Source: Candidatus Porisulfidus sp. TsSOB (GTDB taxonomy: Bacteria > Pseudomonadota > Gammaproteobacteria > Poriferisulfidales > Poriferisulfidaceae). From it: 64,000 nucleotides of DNA. Shown here one piece after another: positions 52,856 through 61,536 of the stretch (positions within the stretch are counted from its first letter, which is position 1; each line of letters opens with the position of its first letter). Location: contig MRSX01000007.1 in NCBI GenBank assembly GCA_002631715.1, positions 29,147-93,146 on the forward strand. Direction: 5' to 3'. Under the pieces are notes generated by a model. It was given only the letters and a program-made list of their open reading frames with translations. It made no database searches and was not told the origin of the DNA. The position numbers and the translations under genes were made by a program.

Positions 52856-55063
52856 CTAATCCTGCGGCAGGCTTTCGTCCGGCCCCGTTCCGAGATGATC
52901 CGCAAACATGTATCGATACAGGTCGATGATCAACTCCTGTTTGTTCTCCTCCAGCCAGCACCGGGCGCTAGGGGTGAGCAGCATTGTGCGGCATGATTTG
53001 TCTGCAACCACCGTCGTCTTGGCGTCCGCTGCCGGATCGGCAAGCCAGATCACGTCACCGGGACTGCACTGACGGAGCCGCAGGCCTGCGGAGTCGTGGA
53101 CGGAAGCACGGCCCGACAGCAGCAATTGCAAGCCTTCGCATGGAATGTCCGGACCCGCAAGAACCTCCTCGGCGGCATAGTCTTGGGAAGTCAGCCACGG
53201 CCGAAGCGCTTCGATGAGATCCTCGAAGCGGACTTGCCGCTCCAGCTGGCGCTCCAGGTCCTCGGAGGCCCGCTCCAGCAACGAGGTTCTCCTCTGCTCC
53301 ACCCTGGCCGCGTCCGCCCTCCATGCCGCGATGATGAGCTCTTCGCAACGTTCCAGACCGAGATCGGCGTCCGGCTCCAACCACAATTTCGAAAATACCG
53401 CAGGAGCGACATTCCGCTCCAAGCTGAGCCGTAGTTTCTCGGATAGGCCGCTCAAGACCACATGCACTCCCGCCGTATTCGCTCGCTGCACGGATCGCAC
53501 CACGACGTTCACTGCCGAAAAGTCGAATCCGGAGACATGGGTGAAGTCGATCATCAGGCAGGAAGCCCGCGATGGACCCTCCAGGGACTTCCTGAGACGA
53601 TCCGTCAAGACGCCCACACTGCCGAAGAAGATGTATCCCTGAAGCTGGTACGCCTGCACCCGGTCTCCCTCCGCTAGGAGAATGGCGCGATCGGGAATAG
53701 AACGGGCCTTGTTACTCCGACGCTCGCGCGCGGTGAAGTGCGATGCAACCGGATCCACGCGGCTGAGACGCACGGCAAAGAACACGAGGGTAGCCACTGC
53801 GCCAACGCCCATACCCTCAAGCAAACCGAAGATGATGATGACGACAAAGATCAGGAGAATGATGGCGTATTCAGATCCGGGCAGGCGTTTGCGGCTTCTC
53901 ACCAGCCCCTCGTCCAATATCCCGATACCGGCGAAGATCAGCATTCCGCCAACAAACGCGGTTGGCACCAGTTCCAGCATGCCGTCGCCAAGTAAAAGTG
54001 CAGCTCCGATGACGCAGGCTGCGATCACCCCGGTCAAACGCGTGGCGGCGCGGAACAGCTTGCTGCGGAACGATGCGGGGACAATCACCGTCGCCACCGT
54101 TCCCCCGCCGAGCCCGGCGGCGATGCTGGCCACGCCCGTCGCCTGGAACTCACGATCCCAAACCAGATCCGCATCCGTGGCAACTTCCAGTCCGGCAATA
54201 TTCATGATGATACAGATCAGCGAGATCACGACCAGTGTCAGCATGTTCGGGAGTTGTCCGACTATCGCGGACCAATCCACGTGCACGAGATCGGCTGGCC
54301 ACAGAGCTGGCCACAGGTTTCCTTGCGCCGTACTCGTGAGCAGGAGCCCTGCCGCCCTAGCCTCGTCCCCGGAAAGACCAAGGGCGGAAAGCGCGAGATG
54401 GTAGGCACCAATTGTGAGTACAACACTCATTGGCAGAATCAAGGGGTTTTTCCAACGTCTCATGGCACCGTACAAGGCGATCCCGTAGGCGAGGCCCGGC
54501 AGCCACGTCCACAGCATGGTCGGCTCCAGAAGCGCCGACGCCGTTCTCCCATCCGAACTCGCACTCATCAGAGACATGGCTGCTAAACAGACAGCCCCTC
54601 CGATGCCGGCCACGAACCCCCCCGCCACCGGATACGGAATGAAACGCAGCAGGTTGGCGAGCCGGAACCGTCCGATCAGGAGACAGCACACCCCCGTCGC
54701 GACGGCGCTGATGATCAGCGCACACGCCGTAGTCGCGAAGAGCTTCTCACTATCCGCTTCCATCGTCGCCGCAATGGTCGCCATCACAAACATGAGCAGG
54801 GCGGGCAGGCCTGCGATGGCGCCTCGGTACCCGCCCAAAAGTGCGATGAGCAAGCATGCGGCAAAATTTCCGAACAGCACCAAGCCGACGCCCTGAGAAG
54901 AATACGGGGCCAAGGCTCCAGAAAAGATGAAAGTCCCAAAGGCCACCTGCATGACCAGCAAGGCGAGACCCGAACTGATTCCGACCGACACCGCCGGGAG
55001 CAGTGTCGAGGATGGAATCTCGGCCCGAAGTCCGTCGGCAAGGCGTCGCAGTAGCGATTTCAT
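52856..55063 (-). CDS. SulP-family anion transporter with STAS and cNMP-binding-like domains
   Basis: A 735-residue protein. About twelve membrane helices fill residues 15-420 with the SulP segment YPVAGGFVAGIGGAV. A STAS domain follows (about 450-560; SCLMIDFTHVSGFDFSAVNVVV). The last 120 residues resemble a cyclic-nucleotide-binding fold (AAEEVLAGPDIPCEGLQLLLSGRASV...LRQCSPGDVIW). SulP proteins move sulphate, bicarbonate or other anions; the added domain suggests regulation by a nucleotide, though key phosphate-binding residues are not clear. Confidence 0.85.
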   Translation of the reverse strand: MKSLLRRLADGLRAEIPSSTLLPAVSVGISSGLALLVMQVAFGTFIFSGALAPYSSQGVGLVLFGNFAACLLIALLGGYRGAIAGLPALLMFVMATIAATMEADSEKLFATTACALIISAVATGVCCLLIGRFRLANLLRFIPYPVAGGFVAGIGGAVCLAAMSLMSASSDGRTASALLEPTMLWTWLPGLAYGIALYGAMRRWKNPLILPMSVVLTIGAYHLALSALGLSGDEARAAGLLLTSTAQGNLWPALWPADLVHVDWSAIVGQLPNMLTLVVISLICIIMNIAGLEVATDADLVWDREFQATGVASIAAGLGGGTVATVIVPASFRSKLFRAATRLTGVIAACVIGAALLLGDGMLELVPTAFVGGMLIFAGIGILDEGLVRSRKRLPGSEYAIILLIFVVIIIFGLLEGMGVGAVATLVFFAVRLSRVDPVASHFTARERRSNKARSIPDRAILLAEGDRVQAYQLQGYIFFGSVGVLTDRLRKSLEGPSRASCLMIDFTHVSGFDFSAVNVVVRSVQRANTAGVHVVLSGLSEKLRLSLERNVAPAVFSKLWLEPDADLGLERCEELIIAAWRADAARVEQRRTSLLERASEDLERQLERQVRFEDLIEALRPWLTSQDYAAEEVLAGPDIPCEGLQLLLSGRASVHDSAGLRLRQCSPGDVIWLADPAADAKTTVVADKSCRTMLLTPSARCWLEENKQELIIDLYRYMFADHLGTGPDESLPQD

Positions 55064-55208
55064 CCTGTGGGCTTTGCCGCGTCAGCGGTGACATCGGGAA
55101 ACTATGTATCGGGATGGATTGTAACCTGCACCGCTACCGGCAATCGGCAGGAGTAAGGACTGGCTTCCAGCGATGCAAGCGAAAGGCTGAAACACTGTGC
55201 GGAGGCGC

Positions 55209-55240
55209 CACATAAACGAAAGGGAGCCGAAGGGGCTCCC
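55209..55240 (-). terminator. Intrinsic terminator of tRNA-fMet
   Basis: On the minus strand GGGAGCC-CCTTC-GGCTCCC is followed by TTTCGTTTAT. It starts about 20 bp after the tRNA 3' end. Confidence 0.75.
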
Positions 55241-55261
55241 TATTCATAAAACTGGTTGCGC

Positions 55262-55338
<77 letters not shown>

Positions 55339-55402
55339 TCACTTGGCCGAATTTTGATTTTAGCATATGCCCTACAATCTCTTTGACACGCATTCCCGAC
55401 CC

Positions 55403-56740
55403 ATGTCCACCTCTTCCGTCTATACCGTCGCCGAAATCAACCAGCAGGTCCGGACGCTCCTGCTGGAAAACTTTTCGGAGGTCATCGTGCGCGGGGAGAT
55501 CAGCGGCCTGAAGCAATACGCCTCCGGCCACTGGTACTTCACCCTGAAGGACCCGGACTCGGAAATCCGTTGCGCCATGTTCCGCAACCGGAACCAGCGA
55601 GTTTCGTTCGCACCCCAAGACGGAGACGCCGTCCGAGTGCGCGCCCGGGTCGATCTTTATGTGCAACGAGGCAGTTACCAACTAGTCATCGAAGATATGG
55701 AGCCAGAGGGCCGAGGGGAATTGTTGCGGCGTCTGGAGGAATTGAAGGCCCGGCTCAGGGACGAAGGACTGTTCGACCCGCAACGGAAGCAGACTCTGCC
55801 CCCCTACCCCATGATGATCGGCATAATCACCTCGGCCGACGGTGCGGCGTTGCGGGACGTGGCGCGAACCTTACGGCGGCGCTGGCCAGTCGCCCGGCTG
55901 TGCGTCTACCCCTCGCGAGTCCAGGGAGAAGAGGCCCCGGCCTCGCTGGTCGAAGCCCTCGCTCTCGCTTCCCGGGATAACCGTTGTGATGTGTTGATCC
56001 TGGCACGCGGAGGCGGCAGTTTTGAAGACCTCCTGGCTTTCAGCCACGAGGCGGTCGTGCGGGCGGTCGCCGCCTGCCCGATTCCGCTGATTTCCGGAAT
56101 CGGTCACGAGACCGACACCTCCCTGGTCGATTTCGTTGCCGACGTCCGGGCAGCCACCCCGACTGCAGCAGCAGAACAGGCAAGCCCGGATGCGACCACA
56201 CTCAAAGGGCAGAGTCTGAGATTGCTTGGGCGGCTCCATAGTTTTCTCGGCCTTCGCCTGAAACAGGTTCATAGAGAACTGGGCACCCAAGACCATCGAC
56301 TTGAGTTGGCCCACCCGGTCACCCGGATCAGGGGACACCAGCAGCGACTGGATGAGACATCTGAACGCCTGGTCCAAATGCTCCACCAATGCATGGAGCG
56401 ACGGCAGCACCAGTTGGCCTTGTCCCACCGCCGCCTGCTCGCCTGCTCGCCAAAACCGCGCTTGGCCAGGTTGGAACAGGCAGTCCAGCAATGCCGATGG
56501 CGAATCAATGCGGCAACGCAGAACCTGCACCAGACCTTGCGCACCCGGCTGGAGCAAGCAAGCGGAACCCTTGAAGCAGTCAGCCCTCTGCGTACCCTTG
56601 AACGCGGCTATGCGATCGCGACCCTGAAGACCCCGTCCGGGCCTGAATTAATCCGGAAGACCGGCCAGACCCGTGTCGGTGATACTTTCGATCTGCAGGT
56701 TTCCGACGGCTCAATTTCTGCGGAGGTGACCGAAACCTAG
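55403..56740 (+). CDS. xseA: Exodeoxyribonuclease VII large subunit
   Basis: A 445-residue nuclease subunit. The OB-fold N-terminus (YTVAEINQQVRTLLLENFSEVIVRGEISG...SGHWYFTLKD) is followed by the catalytic core (IGIITSADGAALRDVARTLRRRWP, ARGGGSFEDLLAFSHEAVVRAVAACPIPLISGIGHETDTSLVDFVAD) and a long coiled coil. An in-frame ATG 36 bp upstream is less likely. The 3' end (VSDGSISAEVTET) is duplicated 2 kb downstream; the present stop TAG sits within the duplicated block. Confidence 0.94.
   Translation: MSTSSVYTVAEINQQVRTLLLENFSEVIVRGEISGLKQYASGHWYFTLKDPDSEIRCAMFRNRNQRVSFAPQDGDAVRVRARVDLYVQRGSYQLVIEDMEPEGRGELLRRLEELKARLRDEGLFDPQRKQTLPPYPMMIGIITSADGAALRDVARTLRRRWPVARLCVYPSRVQGEEAPASLVEALALASRDNRCDVLILARGGGSFEDLLAFSHEAVVRAVAACPIPLISGIGHETDTSLVDFVADVRAATPTAAAEQASPDATTLKGQSLRLLGRLHSFLGLRLKQVHRELGTQDHRLELAHPVTRIRGHQQRLDETSERLVQMLHQCMERRQHQLALSHRRLLACSPKPRLARLEQAVQQCRWRINAATQNLHQTLRTRLEQASGTLEAVSPLRTLERGYAIATLKTPSGPELIRKTGQTRVGDTFDLQVSDGSISAEVTET
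56698..56737 (+). repeat. xseA 3'-end duplication, copy 1
   Basis: Forty bases within the end of xseA match 58670-58709 at 37 positions. Similarity fades but continues past the stop codon. Confidence 0.85.
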
Positions 56741-56875
56741 CAGAAACCGGGGAAAGACCCGGTTGATCCCGGGGTTTGAGGGGCAACAGGCTTCTGCCGC
56801 CGAGCAAGTGGGAGTCGAGGGAAGAAGAAAATGGACCCTACCGGTATGAGACCAAGATGCATCTAGGCTGGCCAA

Positions 56876-56903
56876 TTGACAGACCGCAGGCACCGGATAC
56901 AAT
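56876..56903 (+). promoter_or_regulatory. Promoter of the two-gene insert
   Basis: TTGACA, 16-bp spacer, TACAAT: perfect -35 and 5 of 6 at -10. The expected transcript starts about 70 bp before the dehydrogenase gene. A weak hairpin ACGCC/GGCGT followed by TTTTA lies in the leader and could attenuate. Confidence 0.65.
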
Positions 56904-56978
56904 TTGCGACGAGGCTATCACGCCGTCAGCGAGGGGCGTTTTATCCTTGAATTTCTTATGAAATCCATATAGATCGAA

Positions 56979-58079
56979 GTGCTGGACCAATCGTCCCGGA
57001 ACAGCAGCCCGTTGCTTGGAGTGCTTCGGGGCGAGGGTATCGGCCCCGAGGTCGTCGATGCCGCCCTGGAGGTCCTGAAGGGGCTGCGCGACCCTTTTGG
57101 GTTCGAGGTCGAGATCGAATTTGGCGGGCCGATCGGCACTGAGGCTTATGCTCTCGGAGGGAACGATCTTCTTCCCGAGGTGGAGGCGTTCTGCCGCGGG
57201 ATTTTCAAGCGCAAGGGATCCGTGCTCGCCGGGGCGGGAGGAGGCCGTTTCGTGTACGACCTTCGCGACCGCTTCCAGTTGTTCTACAAGTTGAGCCCCA
57301 TTCTGAGCTACCCGGAATTGCGGGGAGTGCGACGGCTGAAAGGGGAATTCTCCGACGATGTGGACGTTTTGGTCATCAGGGAAAACCTCGGCGGCCTGTA
57401 CCAGGGGAAATCGCGTGAAACGAAGGGAGGACCGGGTGCCGCGGGAGTGGAACACACTTTTTCGTCCACGGAAAGGCAGGTTGCGGCTGTTCTGAAAGTT
57501 GCCCGCTCTTTCGCCGAATCCCGCTCGGGACGTCTCGCCGTCGTGATCAAAAACTCGGGGCTTCCCGAGTTGGGCGCTTTGTGGAAGCGCATGGCGAAGA
57601 CGGTGGCTGAGGGAAACGGCATCGAGTGCGAGATCCTGGACGTCGATTACGCGGTCTACCGGCTCATGGAGCAAGCCGACGCCTTCGACGTGATCGTCGC
57701 CCCCAACTGCTGGGGGGACATCCTGTCCGACCTGGCCGGCGTGTTTGGCGGCTCCCGGGGGCTGACCTTCGGAGCGAGCTATTCGGAGGAAGGACATGCC
57801 GTCTATCAGACCAACCATGGCGCCGCACACGACATCGCGGGGCTCGGCCGGGCCAACCCTGTCGGACAGATTTTCTCCACCGCCATGTGGCTGGGCGAAA
57901 GCCTGGGCAAGAAGAAGGAGGCAGCCAGTATTGTCGAATCCGTGCGCGAGGCTTGGCGGCAAGGCTGGCGTACTGAAGATGTCGCGGAACCCGGATGCAA
58001 GATTTCTTCGACCGGGGAATTTGCCGAGATAGTCGTCGGCTACCTCAGGGATCGCGTCGACAGGGAGGCGTGCATTTGA
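56979..58079 (+). CDS. Isocitrate/isopropylmalate dehydrogenase family protein
   Basis: A 366-residue beta-decarboxylating dehydrogenase starting at GTG. It opens near LLGVLRGEGIGPEVVDAALEVL, and has the central VLVIRENLGGLYQG active-site segment, VIKNSG, the metal-binding DVIVAPNCWGDILSDLAG and the adenine loop HGAAHDIAGLGRANPVG. Changes from isopropylmalate and isocitrate enzymes in the active-site segment mean the substrate cannot be named; tartrate- or homoisocitrate-like activity is possible. It overlaps the next gene by 4 bases. Confidence 0.85.
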   Translation: MLDQSSRNSSPLLGVLRGEGIGPEVVDAALEVLKGLRDPFGFEVEIEFGGPIGTEAYALGGNDLLPEVEAFCRGIFKRKGSVLAGAGGGRFVYDLRDRFQLFYKLSPILSYPELRGVRRLKGEFSDDVDVLVIRENLGGLYQGKSRETKGGPGAAGVEHTFSSTERQVAAVLKVARSFAESRSGRLAVVIKNSGLPELGALWKRMAKTVAEGNGIECEILDVDYAVYRLMEQADAFDVIVAPNCWGDILSDLAGVFGGSRGLTFGASYSEEGHAVYQTNHGAAHDIAGLGRANPVGQIFSTAMWLGESLGKKKEAASIVESVREAWRQGWRTEDVAEPGCKISSTGEFAEIVVGYLRDRVDREACI

Positions 58080-58618
58080 GCCGGGTCCTGGTTCTGGTAG
58101 ACCTGCAGGACGATTTTCTTTCCGCGGAAGGTCTCGTACCCCATCGCGAAAAACTCGTCGAGGCGGCGGGAAGGTTGCTGGACGACTGCCGGTCGAAGGG
58201 GGTTCCCGTGGTGCACGTGTGGACTACGATCGACCGGGAACGGGACAACCGGATGCCTCATTGGAAAGAGTCGGGGACCTGGAAGTGCGTGAGAGGAACG
58301 CCCGGGCACGAACCTCCGGAACGCCTGCGGCCGAAGAAAGGCGAACACATCGTCCACAAGTCCTTCCACAGCGCGTTCTCCGTGCCGGAGTTCGGCGCCA
58401 GTCTGGGAGAACTTAGCGTCGACGGAATGCTTCTCGCGGGAGTGCACCTGCACGCTTGCATCCGGGCCACGGCGCTCGACGCCTATGCACGGGGACTGGA
58501 GGTTGCCATTGCGCGGGAGGCTTGCGGTTCCGACGACCCGGTGCATGCCTCGATCACCAAGGAGTTCCTAGAGTTCTGCGGAATCAATTTTTGCCGAGGC
58601 GTTGAATACGAGGCATAG
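58076..58618 (+). CDS. Isochorismatase-family cysteine hydrolase
   Basis: A 180-residue hydrolase with a TTG start and GGGAGG 8 nt upstream. The catalytic triad is visible: Asp in VLVLVDLQDDF, a Lys (in the GEHIVHKSFHSAF region) and the Cys of GVHLHACIRATALDAY. The family covers isochorismatase, nicotinamidase, N-carbamoyl hydrolases and amidases. Coupling to the dehydrogenase suggests the two work in one small pathway. Confidence 0.85.
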   Translation: MSRVLVLVDLQDDFLSAEGLVPHREKLVEAAGRLLDDCRSKGVPVVHVWTTIDRERDNRMPHWKESGTWKCVRGTPGHEPPERLRPKKGEHIVHKSFHSAFSVPEFGASLGELSVDGMLLAGVHLHACIRATALDAYARGLEVAIAREACGSDDPVHASITKEFLEFCGINFCRGVEYEA

Positions 58619-58652
58619 GCCGAAAGAGTTGACGAGGCGACCGGCAATCCGC

Positions 58653-58733
58653 ATGGTTGAGGGATTGCGGGTTTCCGACGGCTCAATCTCAGCGGAAGTG
58701 ACCGAAACCGGACAGGAGCCGGAAAGGGAATAA
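58653..58733 (+). pseudogene. Fragment of the xseA 3' end
   Basis: A 26-codon piece whose codons 7-17 (VSDGSISAEVT) repeat the end of XseA, followed by ETGQEPERE and TAA. It looks like the original, slightly longer end of xseA, left behind when the two-gene segment was placed between. Not expected to be functional. Confidence 0.75.
58670..58709 (+). repeat. xseA 3'-end duplication, copy 2
   Basis: Matches 56698-56737 at 37 of 40 positions. The changes include three third-codon positions, so the copies have diverged somewhat. Confidence 0.85.
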
Positions 58734-59099
58734 GAAATGCTCGCCGCCCCCACGGTGAGCGGAAGGACGAGCCGGTCAACAGGTCTGCCCAGTTCAGCGC
58801 CCGCGATCGGTCTCGCCCTTCGCAAAATCACAAGACGCGCAGCCTCGCCTGTCGAACTCTCCGCCCCAACGCTGGCTGCGCTTTTCGTCACTTGTTATCC
58901 TACAAAATATTTGGTGAAATAAGCGTGAATAAATGGCCAATAATGATATGAATATGATGAATTTTTCGGGTTTCCTGTCTGTTTTCCCCACGACCCGGTC
59001 CTGGCGGGTCCCGGTCGGAACCATTTTCGGCCACATGCTTCGACCACCTTCGGGAGATTTGTCATAAGCACGAAGGACGAACTCCGCCGCGAAAACGCG
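58734..59099. other. Intergenic region before the fused kinase-regulator
   Basis: Mostly GC-rich with an AT-rich island around 58890-58970. No convincing gene on either strand; a minus-strand opening (58568-58891) is an antisense shadow. GGGAGA at 59051 lies 7 nt before an in-frame ATA at 59064, so the kinase could start 12 codons earlier than annotated. Confidence 0.45.
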
Positions 59100-61403
59100 A
59101 TGCTCCGTGCGCGTTTTGCCGCACTCAGCGAGGCGAGCCTGCGTATCGGCGCGAACCTCGACCTTGAGACCGTACTTCAAGAAGTGGCTGACAGCGCCCG
59201 GGCGCTCACCGAAGCGCGTTACGCTTCCATTGCCACCTTCGACGAAACCGGCGCACCCGGAGACTACGTCGTCTCGGGGCTCACCGAGGAGGAGCGCCGC
59301 CGCCTGCTCAACTGGCCCGATAGGCACAAACTCTTCGAGCATGTCCGCGACCTCGACGGGCCGCTCCAGCTGGCCGACTTTACCGCCTTCCTGCGCTCGC
59401 TTGGCTTGTCCGACGGCCTGATGATGCCGTTCAAGGTCTTTCTGGGCACGCCGATACGCCATCAGGGGGTGCATGTCGGCAACTTCTATCTCGAGGGTGA
59501 GCGGACATTCACCAGCGAGGACGAGGAGATCCTGGTGCTGTTTGCTTCCCAAGCCGGAGCGGCGATTGCCAATGCCCACACCTTCCGGGCCGAGCATCAG
59601 GCGCGAGCCGATCTCGAAGCGCTGGTCGAGACCTCGCCGGTCGGCGTGGTGGTGTTCGACGCGCAGGCCGGCCAGCCGATCTCGTTCAACCGCGAGGCGC
59701 GGCGCATCGTGGAGAAGCTACATGCGCCAAACCGCCCGCCCGAGGAGCTACTCAGCATCATCATCTGCCGACGCGCCGACGGGCGTGAGACCGCGTTCTC
59801 GGAGTACCCGATCGCGCAGGCGCTCAGCACCGGCGAGACGGTACGTGCCGAGGAGATCGTACTGTCTACCCCGGACGGTCGGAGCGTGACCACACTGGTC
59901 AACGCGACCCCGATCCCTTCCCGAGATGGCGTGGTGGGATCGGTTGTGGTGACTCTGCAGGACCTAGCCCCGCTGGAGGAACTTGACCGGATGCGCTCAG
60001 AATTCCTCAGCATGGTGAGCCACGAACTGCGCACGCCGCTTGCCGCCATCAAGGGATCGACCGCTGCGGTGCTGGGCGAGGTGCGCAACTTCGCCCCGGC
60101 CGAGACACGGGCCTTCTTCCGCATCGTCGACGAGCAGGCGAACCGGATGATCGGGTTGGTCGCAGATCTGCTCGATGCCGGGCGCATCGACGCAGGCACG
60201 CTGTCGGTGGCGCCAGAGCCGACAGAAATAGCCGCACTGGTCGAGGGGGCGCGCACAGCGTTCCTGTCGGGCGGTGGGGGTCACACCGTGCTGATCGACC
60301 TGCCGCCGAATCTGCCACAGGTCATGGCTGACCGGGAGCGCATTGCGCAGGTACTGGGCAATTTGCTCGTCAACGCGGCGCGGCAGGCACCGGAGTCCTC
60401 GCCGATTCGCATCACAGCAGAGTGCGAGCGCGCACATGTCGCGATCTCGGTGGTTGACGAGGGCCAAGGCATCGCACCGGAGCGCCTGGCACATCTCTTC
60501 CGTAAGCATGCCGGGGCCAGCGGGAGCAAGACCGGTGGGTCAGGACTCGGGCTCGCCATCTGCAAGGGACTGGTCGAGGCCCATGGCGGGCGCATCCGGG
60601 CAGAGAGTGCCGGACCCGGGCAGGGTGCGCGTTTCACCTTCACCCTGCCAGTGGCAGACGAAGCGGGCGTGCGCCACACGGACCCGGACCGCTCGGCACC
60701 AACGCTACAGCACGAAGCCGACCGCATCCTCACGGTGGACGACGATCCGCAGACCCTGCGCCATGTGCGCGACGCGCTCGCCGGAGCCGGCTATGCCCCG
60801 CTGGTGACCGGCGACCACCGCGAACTCGCGCAGATCATCCGGAATGAGCAACCCGCGCTGGTGCTGCTCGACCTGGCGCTGCCAGGCACCGACGGCATCG
60901 AGCTGATGCAGACCGTGCCTGAACTTTCCCACCAACCGGTTATCTTCATCTCGGGCTACGGGCGCGACGAAACCGTCGCACGGGCACTGGAAACGGGCGC
61001 GGCCGACTACATCGTCAAACCGTTTTCGCCAACCGAGCTCGTTGCGCGAGTCCGCGCGGCGCTGCGCCGGCAAACGGATTCCGAACCTTTCGTGCTGGAT
61101 ACACTCGCCATCGACTACGATCAGCGCCTGGTCACGGTAGCCGGGCACACGGTCGAACTTACCCCGACCGAATACGAACTCTTGCGCGTGCTGTCGCTCG
61201 ATGCGGGCCGGGTAGTGGGCTACGAAACGTTACTGGCCCGGGTCTGGGGCAAGCGAGCCAGCAACGACTGGAAAGTGGTGCGCGCCTTCGTCAAGCAGCT
61301 GCGCGCTAAGCTTGGTGACGACGCGGCCGAGCCCTCTTGGATCTTCAATGTGCGTGGCGTCGGCTACCGCATGCCCCGACCCGGCGAGCCACAGGAGACT
61401 TGA
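59100..61403 (+). CDS. One-piece sensor kinase and OmpR-type response regulator
   Basis: A 767-residue soluble fusion. Residues about 5-165 form a GAF domain (ARYASIATFDETG...LGTPIRHQGVHVGNFYLE). A PAS domain follows (about 175-290), then HisKA with the phosphorylated His308 in SMVSHELRTPLAAIKG, HATPase (about 410-520; N-box LLVNAARQ, DEGQGIAPE, SGLGLAICK), a receiver with Asp591 in VLLDLALPG, and a winged helix (about 665-760; LTPTEYELLRVLSL...WIFNVRGVGYRMP). Sensor, phosphorelay and DNA-binding output are all on one chain; no membrane helix, so it senses in the cytosol. Codon use looks distinct from neighbours. Confidence 0.9.
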   Translation: MLRARFAALSEASLRIGANLDLETVLQEVADSARALTEARYASIATFDETGAPGDYVVSGLTEEERRRLLNWPDRHKLFEHVRDLDGPLQLADFTAFLRSLGLSDGLMMPFKVFLGTPIRHQGVHVGNFYLEGERTFTSEDEEILVLFASQAGAAIANAHTFRAEHQARADLEALVETSPVGVVVFDAQAGQPISFNREARRIVEKLHAPNRPPEELLSIIICRRADGRETAFSEYPIAQALSTGETVRAEEIVLSTPDGRSVTTLVNATPIPSRDGVVGSVVVTLQDLAPLEELDRMRSEFLSMVSHELRTPLAAIKGSTAAVLGEVRNFAPAETRAFFRIVDEQANRMIGLVADLLDAGRIDAGTLSVAPEPTEIAALVEGARTAFLSGGGGHTVLIDLPPNLPQVMADRERIAQVLGNLLVNAARQAPESSPIRITAECERAHVAISVVDEGQGIAPERLAHLFRKHAGASGSKTGGSGLGLAICKGLVEAHGGRIRAESAGPGQGARFTFTLPVADEAGVRHTDPDRSAPTLQHEADRILTVDDDPQTLRHVRDALAGAGYAPLVTGDHRELAQIIRNEQPALVLLDLALPGTDGIELMQTVPELSHQPVIFISGYGRDETVARALETGAADYIVKPFSPTELVARVRAALRRQTDSEPFVLDTLAIDYDQRLVTVAGHTVELTPTEYELLRVLSLDAGRVVGYETLLARVWGKRASNDWKVVRAFVKQLRAKLGDDAAEPSWIFNVRGVGYRMPRPGEPQET

Positions 61404-61536
61404 CTGCCGGCACCTGCTGGCTCACCGACCAAATCCATACGGGCGACTTTCGGCCAGCCGAAGATAAGCGTCAACCAAGTTTCTTCCGAACTAGGTTCCA
61501 TGCAGTTAAAATAGTCGTTTTCAACCTTTTTATTCA

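Noticed and set aside
58568..58891. A minus-strand 107-codon gene after the isochorismatase gene
   Set aside because: It overlaps the end of that gene and the xseA fragment in antisense and has no recognisable features.
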